A stretch of DNA of 52,773 nt from an uncultured Ruminococcus sp. GTDB lineage: Bacteria > Bacillota > Clostridia > Oscillospirales > Ruminococcaceae. The first letter of the stretch is position 1; every line of letters begins with the position of its first letter. The position numbers were made by a program, and so were the translations under genes. The notes under the pieces are model-generated. The model saw only the letters and a program-made list of their open reading frames with translations, ran no database searches and was not told the DNA's origin. The DNA lies in the NCBI GenBank assembly GCA_947629455.1, contig CANRDT010000016.1, forward strand, positions 1-52,773, given 5' to 3'. Below are positions 16,964-24,899 of this stretch, piece by piece.

Positions 16964-16994
16964 GCTATTTTCTCCCCATTGGGAGAAAAACAGC
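16964..16994. repeat. REP-like palindrome
   Basis: GCTATTTTCTCCC and GGGAGAAAAACAGC form a 31-bp imperfect palindrome. A second weak one (about 16925-16947) stands beside it. They occupy the 250 bp between the MBL-fold gene's start and the ygiQ stop. Confidence 0.6.
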
Positions 16995-17066
16995 CCTTTT
17001 CGGTGTTATTTTTCCGCTTTTGCGTATAAGTTCAATATATTTTGAAAATCAATTCCTCGGTATGCC

Positions 17067-18947
17067 TTATACCTGCCTGCGGCGTTTCTTTCCGCCCGTT
17101 TTGCGTGAGCCTTTTCCGTCAGACTTTGCGCCGCGCCTTTGCAGCTGTGCGGCGTATTCCCTGTCGGGCTGAACGAGCTTTCCCGAGCCGCTGCCGATAA
17201 GATCGCGCCTGCCTGCCCTGCACAGAGCGTCGATTATCCTGCGGCGGTTCTCAGGCTTGTAATATTGCAGCAGAGCACGCTGCATGGCTTTCTCTTCGCC
17301 GCTCCTTGCCACATAGACTTCTTTCATGGTATACGGATCGAGTCCCGTGTAGAACATACAGGTCGATATCGTCCCCGGTGTGGGGTAAAAATCCTGCACC
17401 TGTTCGGGACGTATCCCGTTTTCTTTAAGAAACAGCGCAAGTTCTACCGCGTCTTTAAGTTCCGAACCGGGGTGCGACGACATAAGATACGGCACAAGAT
17501 ACTGCTCCTTGCCCTTCTGCCGCGTGATCTCGTAAAAGCGTTTTTGGAATTTCCTGTATGCCTCGATATGCGGCTTTCCCATTTTATCGAGGACTGCCGC
17601 CGAACAATGCTCGGGCGCGACTTTGAGTTGACCGCTTATGTGATGTTCTATAAGCTCGTTTAAAAATTCGCCGCTCTTATCCTCGAGCAGATAATCGTAC
17701 CGTATACCCGAACGTATAAACACCTTTTTAACGCCGGGCAGTTCCCTCAGCCTGCGCAGCATATGCAGATACTCGCTGTGATCGGCGCACAGATTCGCGC
17801 ACGGTTCGGGCGCAAGGCATTTCTTTCCCTTGCAAAGACCGTATTTAAGCTGTTTTTCGCAGGACGGTCCTCTGAAATTGGCGGTCGGTCCTCCCACATC
17901 GTGGATATACCCCTTGAAATCGGGCATATGCGTAAGCTTTTTCGCCTCGGCTATTACGGAATCCTCACTGCGCACCGTAACTTTTCTGCCTTGGTGCAGC
18001 GCAATGGAACAGAAATTGCAAAAGCCGAAACATCCCCTGTTGTGCGTAATGGAAAAGCGCACTTCTTCTATCGAGGGAACGCCGCCCTCGCTCTCGTACA
18101 TCGGGTGATACGCCCTCTCATACGGCAGGGAGTATACATGGTCAAGTTCCTGCGTATTCAGTGAAAGCGCGGGGGGATTCTGCACCAGCATTTTATCCCC
18201 GTGCCGCTGTATGACCGTCTTGCCGTAGACCTCGTCCTGCTGGTCGTACTGTATGCGGCAGGCTCTGGCGTACATCTCCTTGCTGCGCGAAACTTCCTCA
18301 AAGGAGGGACACTGCGCCGCGCCGAGAGGGGTCTGCGAAGTATCGCACATATAGCAAGTCCCTCTCACGTCGCGGATAGTACTTATATCCTCCCCTGCAT
18401 TAAGGCGGTCGGCAACTTCAACGGTCGAGCGTTCGCCCATACCGAACATAAGCAGATCGGCTCCGCAGTCCGCCAGCACCGACGGCATAACGCTGTCGCT
18501 CCAATAATCGTAATGGGCAAACCTCCGCAGCGATACTTCAAGTCCTCCGCAGAGTATGGGTATCTCGGGCGCGGCTTTCCTGCACATTCTGCAATAGACT
18601 GTCGCCGCGCGGTCGGGTCGTCTGCCGTTCTTTCCGCCGGGGGAATATGCGTCGTCCTGCCGCCTGCGCTTTGCCACGGTATAATGCGCCACCATGGAAT
18701 CTATATTTCCTGCGGTCACAAGCCACGCAAGGCGCGGTTTTCCGAGACGCAGGACAGAATCGGCGGTTTTCCAGTCGGGTTGGGATATTATCCCCACAGT
18801 ATAGCCGCGATCCTCAAGCACTCGCGAAATGATCGCCGCCCCGAAACTCGGGTGATCGACATACGCGTCGCCGATTATGTATACAAAATCAAGCTGAGAG
18901 ATACCTCTTGCTTTCATATCCTCTGCCGATACCGGCATAAACGCCAT
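17067..18947 (-). CDS. ygiQ: YgiQ family radical SAM protein
   Basis: 626 residues. The N-terminal B12-binding-like region is typical of YgiQ (YIIGDAYVDHPSFG). A radical SAM core follows, with the CxxxCxxC motif in RGCFGFCNFC, then VGGPTANF and the family's extra Cys-rich segment (KKCLAPEPC). The C-terminus is basic and low complexity. The reaction of the family is not established. The start at 18947 is preceded by GGTGAT; a second ATG four codons in is possible. It is monocistronic, with hairpin array R3 upstream. Confidence 0.92.
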   Translation of the reverse strand: MAFMPVSAEDMKARGISQLDFVYIIGDAYVDHPSFGAAIISRVLEDRGYTVGIISQPDWKTADSVLRLGKPRLAWLVTAGNIDSMVAHYTVAKRRRQDDAYSPGGKNGRRPDRAATVYCRMCRKAAPEIPILCGGLEVSLRRFAHYDYWSDSVMPSVLADCGADLLMFGMGERSTVEVADRLNAGEDISTIRDVRGTCYMCDTSQTPLGAAQCPSFEEVSRSKEMYARACRIQYDQQDEVYGKTVIQRHGDKMLVQNPPALSLNTQELDHVYSLPYERAYHPMYESEGGVPSIEEVRFSITHNRGCFGFCNFCSIALHQGRKVTVRSEDSVIAEAKKLTHMPDFKGYIHDVGGPTANFRGPSCEKQLKYGLCKGKKCLAPEPCANLCADHSEYLHMLRRLRELPGVKKVFIRSGIRYDYLLEDKSGEFLNELIEHHISGQLKVAPEHCSAAVLDKMGKPHIEAYRKFQKRFYEITRQKGKEQYLVPYLMSSHPGSELKDAVELALFLKENGIRPEQVQDFYPTPGTISTCMFYTGLDPYTMKEVYVARSGEEKAMQRALLQYYKPENRRRIIDALCRAGRRDLIGSGSGKLVQPDREYAAQLQRRGAKSDGKGSRKTGGKKRRRQV

Positions 18948-19065
18948 ATCATCACCATCTTTTTTGGAATAATTTGTTTTGGGGATATGTTCTCCGCCGC
19001 ATTTACGGGATATGCAGTACTAATTTTTTAAAGTTATTTGCCGATCTATTTTCGGCATAGGTGCG

Positions 19066-19375
19066 CAGCTGCCGCCATAAATGGCGGCTGTGACAAATGC
19101 CTCCCATACTCAGGGGACGCCCTCTCTTACAGGTCGTCCCCTCTTTCAAAACAGTCCACCGGACTGTTTTGAAATTCACCCCTTGCAGAGCGTACCCCAA
19201 ACACTTCGTGTTTGGGCTAAAAGCAAATTTCCTTTGCCGACATTATGCGGTCGGCAATTTTTCTTTTGCGTTGCAAAAGAAAAACCGGAAATTTCTTTCC
19301 CACAGATTATTAAAGCATTTGCCGCACAAAAATTTTAACCGCCCGATTTCCAAGGTCTATGCCCTCCGCCGCAAG
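19066..19375 (+). repeat. Hairpin-array repeat, copy R3a (long form)
   Basis: Plus-orientation array: GCCGCC/GGCGGC hairpin (about 19071-19088), GGGGACGCCC hairpin with GGTCGTCCCC, TTTCAAAACAGTCC hairpin (19144-19174), CCCAAACAC hairpin, TTGCCGAC hairpin, CTTTTGC/GCAAAAG hairpin, then the CGGAAATTTCTTTCC linker and the CCGATTTCCAAGG motif. It is directly followed by a second array, R3b, making a tandem. Confidence 0.85.
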
Positions 19376-19660
19376 CGGCGGAGAAAAGAAATGCCGCCCA
19401 CACTTAGGGAAAGCGCTCTCTTGCAAGCGCTTTCCCTCTTACCAAACAGTCCACCGGACTGTTTGGTAATTCACCCTTTTCAGAGCGCCTCCGTGTGGGG
19501 AATTTCGCCGTCTGCGGACGGCGACAAGGGACGCTGCCCCTTGACCCTGCAAGCCTTTTTTAGGAAAAGGCTTGAGCGAAAACCTTTTTAATTCTCCCCC
19601 TACTTATCAAACAAACTGCGTATCGTGAAATCAATCTGCTGAGCAGCTCTTACTTCTTAT
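19365..19660 (+). repeat. Hairpin-array repeat, copy R3b (short form)
   Basis: Second array in tandem: CTCCGCC hairpin (about 19367-19386), GGGAAAGCGCT-type hairpin, TTACCAAACAGTCC hairpin (19439-19469), CGCCGTCTGCGGACGGCG hairpin, a CAAGGGACGCTG segment, AGCCTTTT hairpin and the GTGAAATCAATCTGC tail. It is followed by a run of degenerate heptamers (CTTACTT, CTTACAT) up to about 19697. All stems differ from R3a yet stay complementary. Confidence 0.85.
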
Positions 19661-19677
19661 CTCTTACATCTTATTGC

Positions 19678-20481
19678 TTACTTCTTACCTCTTACATCTA
19701 AATCCCACTGTATAAGCTTTCTTATCGCGCCGACCGCGCAGGCAATACCCCTCGAATTGTCATACGTCACCTTGTCGGGCAGACCGCGCTTTGTGCGCTC
19801 GACGTTCCACAGGGCGGTCAGCACTGCGCCGCACCGCGCTTTTCTCGCAATTCCTACCGCGAACACTGCCGCACATTCCATTTCCGAAGTAAGACAGCCG
19901 CACCTGACATACCCCTCCCAGCGGCGTAAAATGTCCTGCGATACAGGGGAATTTTCAGGCTCGACTTCTCCGTAAAAGCTGTCCTTGGAATGTACGACGC
20001 CGACATGATACCTGTTTCCGTCCTCGTCGGAGGAAAGCTCCCGAGCCGTCTGCGCCAGAGCGGAAACCACGCTGTAGTCTGCTGCGGCAGGATACCCCTC
20101 GGGAAGATATTCCGCAGTAGTACCCTCTCCCCTCACGGCAGCCGACGCGATACACAGATCTCCGCCGCTCACTTTCAGGTCGATACCGCCGCTCGTGCCT
20201 ATGCGTATAAACGTATCCGCACCGCATTTTATAAGTTCCTCTACCGCGATAGCCGCCGAAGGACCGCCTATCCCCGTGGAACAAACAGTCACTTTTTCCC
20301 CGTCAAGATACCCCGTGTAAACGTTGTACTCTCGGTTGGAGGCGACCTGCTGTGCATTGTCGAGCAGCTGCGCTATCGCCGGTACTCTGCCCGGATCGCC
20401 CGGAAGTATAACATATCTGCCCACCTCTTCGGGAATAGTCCTTATGTGAAATTGCCTTTCACCGTCCATTATCCCTGCCAT
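19678..20481 (-). CDS. udp: Uridine phosphorylase
   Basis: 267-residue cytosolic enzyme of the nucleoside phosphorylase-1 family. It cleaves uridine with phosphate to uracil and ribose-1-phosphate in pyrimidine salvage. Visible signatures are the phosphate-binding LPGDPGRV near the N-terminus, the family motif STGIGGPSAAIAVEEL, FIRIGTSGG and the late SEMECAAVF, which contacts the ribose. The length fits. The start at 20481 has GAGGA nine bases upstream. It is preceded by the small DUF3592 gene, 23 bp away, probably in the same transcript. Confidence 0.9.
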   Translation of the reverse strand: MAGIMDGERQFHIRTIPEEVGRYVILPGDPGRVPAIAQLLDNAQQVASNREYNVYTGYLDGEKVTVCSTGIGGPSAAIAVEELIKCGADTFIRIGTSGGIDLKVSGGDLCIASAAVRGEGTTAEYLPEGYPAAADYSVVSALAQTARELSSDEDGNRYHVGVVHSKDSFYGEVEPENSPVSQDILRRWEGYVRCGCLTSEMECAAVFAVGIARKARCGAVLTALWNVERTKRGLPDKVTYDNSRGIACAVGAIRKLIQWDLDVRGKK

Positions 20482-20504
20482 TATCTCACTTCCTCAAAAA
20501 AATA

Positions 20505-21062
20505 CTATTCGTCGCGCAGCCCTTCGGGCAGTCCGTCGTCATATACCGCCGATCTTTTTCTGCCGCGCGCCAACATGATAAATCCCCCTATGCCTATCGC
20601 AAGCGATATTCCGCCTACCGTAAAGAATACCACGGAAAAAACAACGCCCGGTCTGTCCGCATCAAACGAAATAAACTCAGGGTCGTCGGGGTCGTACATT
20701 ATCTGAACCCTGTCCCCTGCCGCATACGGACAAGGGGATATGTATACTCCCGTGTCGGAAACATACTCCCTGCCGTTCACCGTGTACTTAAATCTCGGCA
20801 TATATCCGCCGTCCTCAGACTCGCCGCCCGAATTGCGTTTTTCCGAGCTCACGATCTTAAGAACTACCGCGTCCGCCTTTTCGGTACACCTCTTGTCCAC
20901 CACACCGAACGCCGCTTTAAGACCGATAATGACTATCAGCAGGCACAGCCCGACTGTCGTGAACACTGTCGAAACGATGTACATTACCCTGCGCGCTCTT
21001 TCATCACCGAGCGGATATATCGGGTAGATGTCATATAAAAATTTTCTTGAATATTTTCTCAT
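20505..21062 (-). CDS. DUF3592 family membrane protein
   Basis: 185 residues with two membrane helices (about 27-50 and 138-162) flanking an extracytoplasmic domain with a CPYAAGDRVQIMYDPDDPE stretch, which is the DUF3592 hallmark. The N-terminus is Tyr/Lys rich and the C-terminal tail is charged. GGAG lies eight bases before the ATG. The biological role is unknown. It lies between a deacetylase gene and udp in one minus-strand run. Confidence 0.75.
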   Translation of the reverse strand: MRKYSRKFLYDIYPIYPLGDERARRVMYIVSTVFTTVGLCLLIVIIGLKAAFGVVDKRCTEKADAVVLKIVSSEKRNSGGESEDGGYMPRFKYTVNGREYVSDTGVYISPCPYAAGDRVQIMYDPDDPEFISFDADRPGVVFSVVFFTVGGISLAIGIGGFIMLARGRKRSAVYDDGLPEGLRDE

Positions 21063-21088
21063 ATCTGCATCTCCGTAGCTTTGAAGAT

Positions 21089-21907
21089 TCAGCCGTACAT
21101 AGAGGTCTGACCGGTGTAGGAATAAACTATCTCCTCATCGGCAGACGGCTGCTCGCCCTTGGCGTAGAAAAGCTCCGAAACGGTGACGAACTCATACCCC
21201 TGCTTTTGCAGCTCGGGGATTATGATGTCCAGAGCGGCTACCGTCTTGATGTTGCCCTCGCTGTCGTGCAGAAGTATTATCGCGCCGTCTTTCGCCTGCT
21301 CGAGCGTTCTCTGCGCCCTTTCCTCTATCTGCACCTTTGCGTCGTAATCGTTACAGCCGTAACCGCTTATGAACGGCACGCCGATATTTTCAAACATATC
21401 GCTGTTGACATCTATGTATGGCGGACGGAAAAACTTGGGACTTTCCCCCGTTATCTCCTTTATCCTGTCGGAGGTGTATTCAAACTCCGCGGCGATCTCC
21501 TGCGGCGTCATTTTAGTCATATACGAATGAGTGCGCGAATGGTTGTCTATCTCGCAGCCCATATCGTGAGCGCGTTTTACAACCTCAGCCGACTCGGGAG
21601 TGATGTTGTCGCCTATCAGGAAAAAGGACGCTTTTACGCCGTATTCCTCCAGCTTGTCAAGTACTCTTACCGTAGTGGTGGTGTTCGGTCCGTCGTCAAA
21701 GGTGAGGGCGATGACTTTGCCGTACTCCTCAGGCTTTTTTTCATAGACGCTCTCCGCCGCCTCCGACTGCTCCGCGAAAGACTCCGCCCGAGAAGCTGCC
21801 TGCGGCGTTTCACCGCCCTTTTGCGCACAGGCGGACGATAATAAACTTATACACATAATCATACCTCCGATCAGCGTATTCTTTGCAAATGCAATACTTT
21901 TTCTCAA
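21089..21907 (-). CDS. Polysaccharide deacetylase (NodB fold), lipoprotein
   Basis: About 272 residues. The hydrophobic signal ends in a lipobox (SSAC), so the enzyme is probably lipid-anchored outside the membrane. The NodB domain begins IALTFDDGP, with the metal-binding Asp pair, and continues with HSRTHSYM (His ligands), RPPY and ILLHDSEG. Homologues remove acetyl groups from peptidoglycan or other polysaccharides. The best start is TTG at 21907, eight bases after ACGGAG. A GTG three codons earlier overlaps that ribosome binding site. Confidence 0.88.
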   Translation of the reverse strand: MRKSIAFAKNTLIGGMIMCISLLSSACAQKGGETPQAASRAESFAEQSEAAESVYEKKPEEYGKVIALTFDDGPNTTTTVRVLDKLEEYGVKASFFLIGDNITPESAEVVKRAHDMGCEIDNHSRTHSYMTKMTPQEIAAEFEYTSDRIKEITGESPKFFRPPYIDVNSDMFENIGVPFISGYGCNDYDAKVQIEERAQRTLEQAKDGAIILLHDSEGNIKTVAALDIIIPELQKQGYEFVTVSELFYAKGEQPSADEEIVYSYTGQTSMYG

Positions 21908-21940
21908 TTCTATCACTCCGTATATCTTACCTGCGGATAT

Positions 21941-22120
21941 ATCTTCCCTCTTTGGGAGGAATCTTCTTGAAAAGAATTGTTTCTTGAATCTCTTCTCAAA
22001 GCTTTAGTCATTTTTGCGATGGACGGTGTAATTTTCAAGAGTTGTAAAGTTTGTCCGATACGCATTTCAACGACTTTGCCGTCCATCGCAAAAATCATTG
22101 AAAGTTTTAGGAAAGGGGTC
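21941..22120. repeat. Terminal-inverted-repeat element X3 (MITE-like)
   Basis: Inner arms TTTTTGCGATGGACGG and CCGTCCATCGCAAAAA flank a core of about 52 nt not shared with X1 or X2. The left arm contains ATCTTCTTGAAAAGAATT, like the right arm of X1. The right arm (CATTGAAAGTTTTAGGAAAGGGGTC) resembles the left arms of X1 and X2. It is truncated and joined directly to a fragment of the hairpin-array family. Confidence 0.75.
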
Positions 22121-22260
22121 AACCTCAAACGCTGCGCTTTGCTCCGCGTTTGAGCTGAAAGAAATTTTCCTTTGCCGACATTATGCGGTCGGCAATTTTT
22201 ATTTTACTTCGTAAAATAAAAACCGGAAATTTCTTTCCCTCAGATTATTAAAGTTTACTG
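22121..22260 (+). repeat. Hairpin-array repeat fragment
   Basis: Central modules only: CTCAAACGC/GCGTTTGAG hairpin (a covariant of CCCAAACAC/GTGTTTGGG), TTGCCGAC hairpin, TTTTATTTTAC/GTAAAATAAAA hairpin and the CGGAAATTTCTTTCC linker with CAGATTATTAAAG. It is fused to element X3. Heptamer-like CTTACCT units follow to about 22318, and nothing else is seen up to the CPBP stop. Confidence 0.75.
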
Positions 22261-22357
22261 CCGACAAAAAGTCACAATTACCAATTCTTACCTCTGTCCT
22301 CTTACCACTTACCTCTAAACGGGGTTTGCCCCGAAAAAGGAAGACATTTCCTACAGA

Positions 22358-23437
22358 TCAGGTATTTGCCATAATAAACTCTTTAGCTATTTCATAGAGG
22401 GCGTAGAGGAAGTAGACTATCATAAAAACGTTAGTGAACACTGCGGCGTATCTCTGTGAGGACGGGAGGGCGTATCTGTTATCATTTTTAAGGCGCAGTT
22501 TCCAGCCGCTGACGAAAAGCACATAAACGCCTGCAAGAATAATTGCAATTTCCAGCGCCATAAGTATCTCATCGGCGTATTTCCAGCCGTAAACGGCGGC
22601 AAAATCGCTGTAGCTTGCCACCATATTATTTGCGATATGGATAAGGATAGTCGGTATGATGGAATTGCACTGTACGGCGATTATCCCGAACACGAGCGCA
22701 CCCGTGAACGCCGATGCCGCCTGCGGAATGTTGCCGTGCATTATACCGAATATCAGCGCAGAGAAAAACACCGCCATAAACTTTCCGTAGGGCTTTAAGA
22801 GCGTAAGCACCACGCCGCGGTAAAGCAGCTCCTCCGCAACAGGTCCGATCACCACCACATAAACAAACTGCACGACCACCGCCGCCGTACTCGGAGTAAT
22901 GGTAAAATCGCTCTCGGGTACGGTTATGCCGAAACCGCTCATATACAGCGTGAAAAATGCGATAACTATGCTTGCTGCGGTGTTGAGAGTCATACAGAGC
23001 GGAAACCACTTGACCGCCTGCAAAGCCTGCCCCCTGCGCGGTTTAAGCATTTCCGAAAAATCTATCTTCATCGCGAATTTCGCTATGAGCATAACGGGTA
23101 TCATCGACATGACCACGATGAACAGATTGCCCGACATGGAAAATAACGACGAGCTGACTATCTCCTCGTGATCCGAGAGAAAACGCGCAGCCTCGGCAAC
23201 ACTCAGCGTCAGCCTGCCGCCCTTTACCGCATAGACCACAAGATAATAGACATAAACCATAACTTTCATAAGAAAATTATATATCAAAAGCAGACCGCCC
23301 AGCTTTGAACAGTTGACGAACAGTCCCCTCTTTTCCCTTTTCTGCGCCTCGGCAAGCTGCGCGAAATAGTCATAGTACGCCATTCCGCCGCGGTCGGTGC
23401 CGAAATCCGAATTGTAATTGTTGTCATAGTAAGGCAA
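22358..23437 (-). CDS. CPBP family intramembrane metalloprotease
   Basis: About 359 residues with seven to eight predicted membrane helices and a Tyr-rich cytoplasmic N-terminus. The CPBP (Abi/CAAX protease) motifs are visible: EELLYRG, whose two Glu and Arg are catalytic, and a downstream HGNIPQAASAF with the second His/Asn site, then a late IHIANNM. Family members cleave prenylated or other membrane proteins; the target here is unknown. TTG at 23437 is favoured because GGGAGG lies eight bases upstream and the earlier GTG falls inside it. It follows metF by about 21 bp, so cotranscription is likely. Confidence 0.85.
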   Translation of the reverse strand: MPYYDNNYNSDFGTDRGGMAYYDYFAQLAEAQKREKRGLFVNCSKLGGLLLIYNFLMKVMVYVYYLVVYAVKGGRLTLSVAEAARFLSDHEEIVSSSLFSMSGNLFIVVMSMIPVMLIAKFAMKIDFSEMLKPRRGQALQAVKWFPLCMTLNTAASIVIAFFTLYMSGFGITVPESDFTITPSTAAVVVQFVYVVVIGPVAEELLYRGVVLTLLKPYGKFMAVFFSALIFGIMHGNIPQAASAFTGALVFGIIAVQCNSIIPTILIHIANNMVASYSDFAAVYGWKYADEILMALEIAIILAGVYVLFVSGWKLRLKNDNRYALPSSQRYAAVFTNVFMIVYFLYALYEIAKEFIMANT

Positions 23438-23458
23438 GACCGTCACCTCCCTGCCGCG

Positions 23459-24325
23459 TCATCTGAGCGACTCCACCGCCGAAAATATCCTTTTGGCGGT
23501 CTCCGGCTTGTTCATTGTGTAAAGATGTATGCCGTCAACATCGTTCGCGGCAAGATCGACTATCTGATCTATCGCATATGCTATGCAGGCGTCCCTGAGA
23601 GCCTGCGGATCTTCCTCGTAGCGGTTGAGTATCCTTGCAAGCTTTTTCGGTATCGACGCGCCGCACATAGATACCATTCTCAATATGCCGCTTTTGCTCG
23701 AAACGGGCATTATGCCTGCCTCTATCGGAACGTTTATGCCTGCTATCGCGCACTTTTCGCGGAAATCATAAAAATCCTCATTGTCAAAAAACAACTGCGA
23801 TATGAGGTGCTGCGCTCCGCAGTCCACCTTGTGTTTTAAATTCAGTATATCGCTCACCGTGTCAGGCGAATCGGGGTGTCCCTCGGGATAACAGGCGGCG
23901 GAAACGTAAAACTGCGGCGCTCTGCTCTTTATGTAGGAAATGAGATCGCAGGCGTATTCAAAATCGTGCTGCGGCTCACAGCCGGGACGAAGATCCCCTC
24001 TCAGCGCAAGAATGTTCTCCACGCCCGCCTTTGCAAGACTGTCGAGTACCTCGTCTATCTGTTCCCTTGTGCTGTTGACGCAGGTGAGGTGCGCTATCGC
24101 CGGAATGTGATAGTTTTCCTGAACTATCCTGCATATGTCGCGTGTTGAGCTGTCCGCAGGATTGCCGCCTGCGCCGTATGTGCAGCTGATAAACGCAGGA
24201 CGGAGGTCTTTAAGTCCGTCAAGCGTTGAATATATGGTATCTATTCCGCCCTGATCCTTTTTCGGCGGAAATATCTCCAAAGAGAATCTCGGTCTTTTTT
24301 CATTGAAAAGCTGTGTGATATTCAT
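23459..24325 (-). CDS. metF: Methylenetetrahydrofolate reductase
   Basis: 288-residue FAD enzyme that reduces 5,10-methylene-THF to 5-methyl-THF for methionine synthesis and one-carbon metabolism. The N-terminus has FSLEIFPPKKDQGG with the catalytic Glu. VLALRGD and QLFFDNEDFYDF follow, and the C-terminus is VDGIHLYTMNK, all typical of MetF. Length and fold order are normal. GAGAGGAAAA precedes the ATG. No SAM riboswitch was recognised in the short leader. Array R4 lies upstream, on the boundary with htpG. Confidence 0.93.
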   Translation of the reverse strand: MNITQLFNEKRPRFSLEIFPPKKDQGGIDTIYSTLDGLKDLRPAFISCTYGAGGNPADSSTRDICRIVQENYHIPAIAHLTCVNSTREQIDEVLDSLAKAGVENILALRGDLRPGCEPQHDFEYACDLISYIKSRAPQFYVSAACYPEGHPDSPDTVSDILNLKHKVDCGAQHLISQLFFDNEDFYDFREKCAIAGINVPIEAGIMPVSSKSGILRMVSMCGASIPKKLARILNRYEEDPQALRDACIAYAIDQIVDLAANDVDGIHLYTMNKPETAKRIFSAVESLR

Positions 24326-24404
24326 TATTTTTTTCCTCTCATTAATAGTCGCATCGCCGCGTGCGCAGAAGTAAGAGCAGCTCCTTACTATGATCTCACC
24401 CTCC

Positions 24405-24695
24405 GCATTTGCGGCGAAAACGAAGTCGGCAAATTAAAAAGGTTTTCGCTCCAGCCTTTTCCTTAAAAAGGCTGGCAGGGTCAAGGGACAGCGTCCCTTG
24501 TCGCCGTCCGCAGACGGCGAAATACCCCTGCCGTCTGCGCTCTGAAAAGGGTGAATTACCAAACAGTCCGGTGGACTGTTTGGTAAGAGGGAAAGCGCTT
24601 GCAAGAGAGCGCTTTCCCTGCCTTGAAAGGCGTCTGCTATAGCTGCCATTTATGGCAGCAGATATGCACCTTTAAAATCGGGCGATCAAGGCGCT
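24405..24695 (-). repeat. Hairpin-array repeat, copy R4 (short form)
   Basis: Minus orientation. It contains CAGCCTTTT/AAAAAGGCTG, CGCCGTCCGCAGACGGCG, TTACCAAACAGTCC (24556-24586), GGGAAAGCGCT/AGCGCTTTCCC and GCTGCC/GGCAGC hairpins, and ends in an ATCGGGCGAT motif. The GCTGCC/GGCAGC stem is a compensated variant of GCCGCC/GGCGGC in R3a and R6. It fills the divergent gap between metF and htpG. Confidence 0.85.
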
Positions 24696-24807
24696 TGATC
24701 ATGTTCTTCTTTCTATTATAACACATTTGCAAAGGTAAATGCAATTTATATCGGGATAAGTTTTATTAACAATAAGTAAATAAAAAGTATCTATTTTGTT
24801 ATATCTA

Positions 24808-24835
24808 TTGCATTTTAAAGCAGACGTTGTATAAT
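24808..24835 (+). promoter_or_regulatory. Promoter of htpG
   Basis: -35 TTGCAT (24808-24813) and perfect -10 TATAAT (24830-24835), 16 bp apart. Transcription would start near 24842, just before the CIRCE operator. Confidence 0.75.
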
Positions 24836-24846
24836 AATAATTACGG

Positions 24847-24873
24847 TTAGCACTCTAAGCGCAAGAGTGCTAA
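24847..24873 (+). promoter_or_regulatory. CIRCE operator (HrcA site)
   Basis: TTAGCACTC (24847-24855), nine-base spacer, GAGTGCTAA (24865-24873): both arms match the CIRCE consensus exactly. It overlaps the predicted start region of htpG, so HrcA repression released by heat is the expected control. CIRCE on htpG is less usual than on groE and dnaK, though known in some clostridia. Confidence 0.95.
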
Positions 24874-24899
24874 AAAATATACTGAAAGGAAAAATGCAT

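Noticed and set aside
19066-19660. CRISPR-like array
   Set aside because: The hairpins differ from each other in sequence and spacing, with no constant direct repeat and unique spacers, and no cas genes are present.
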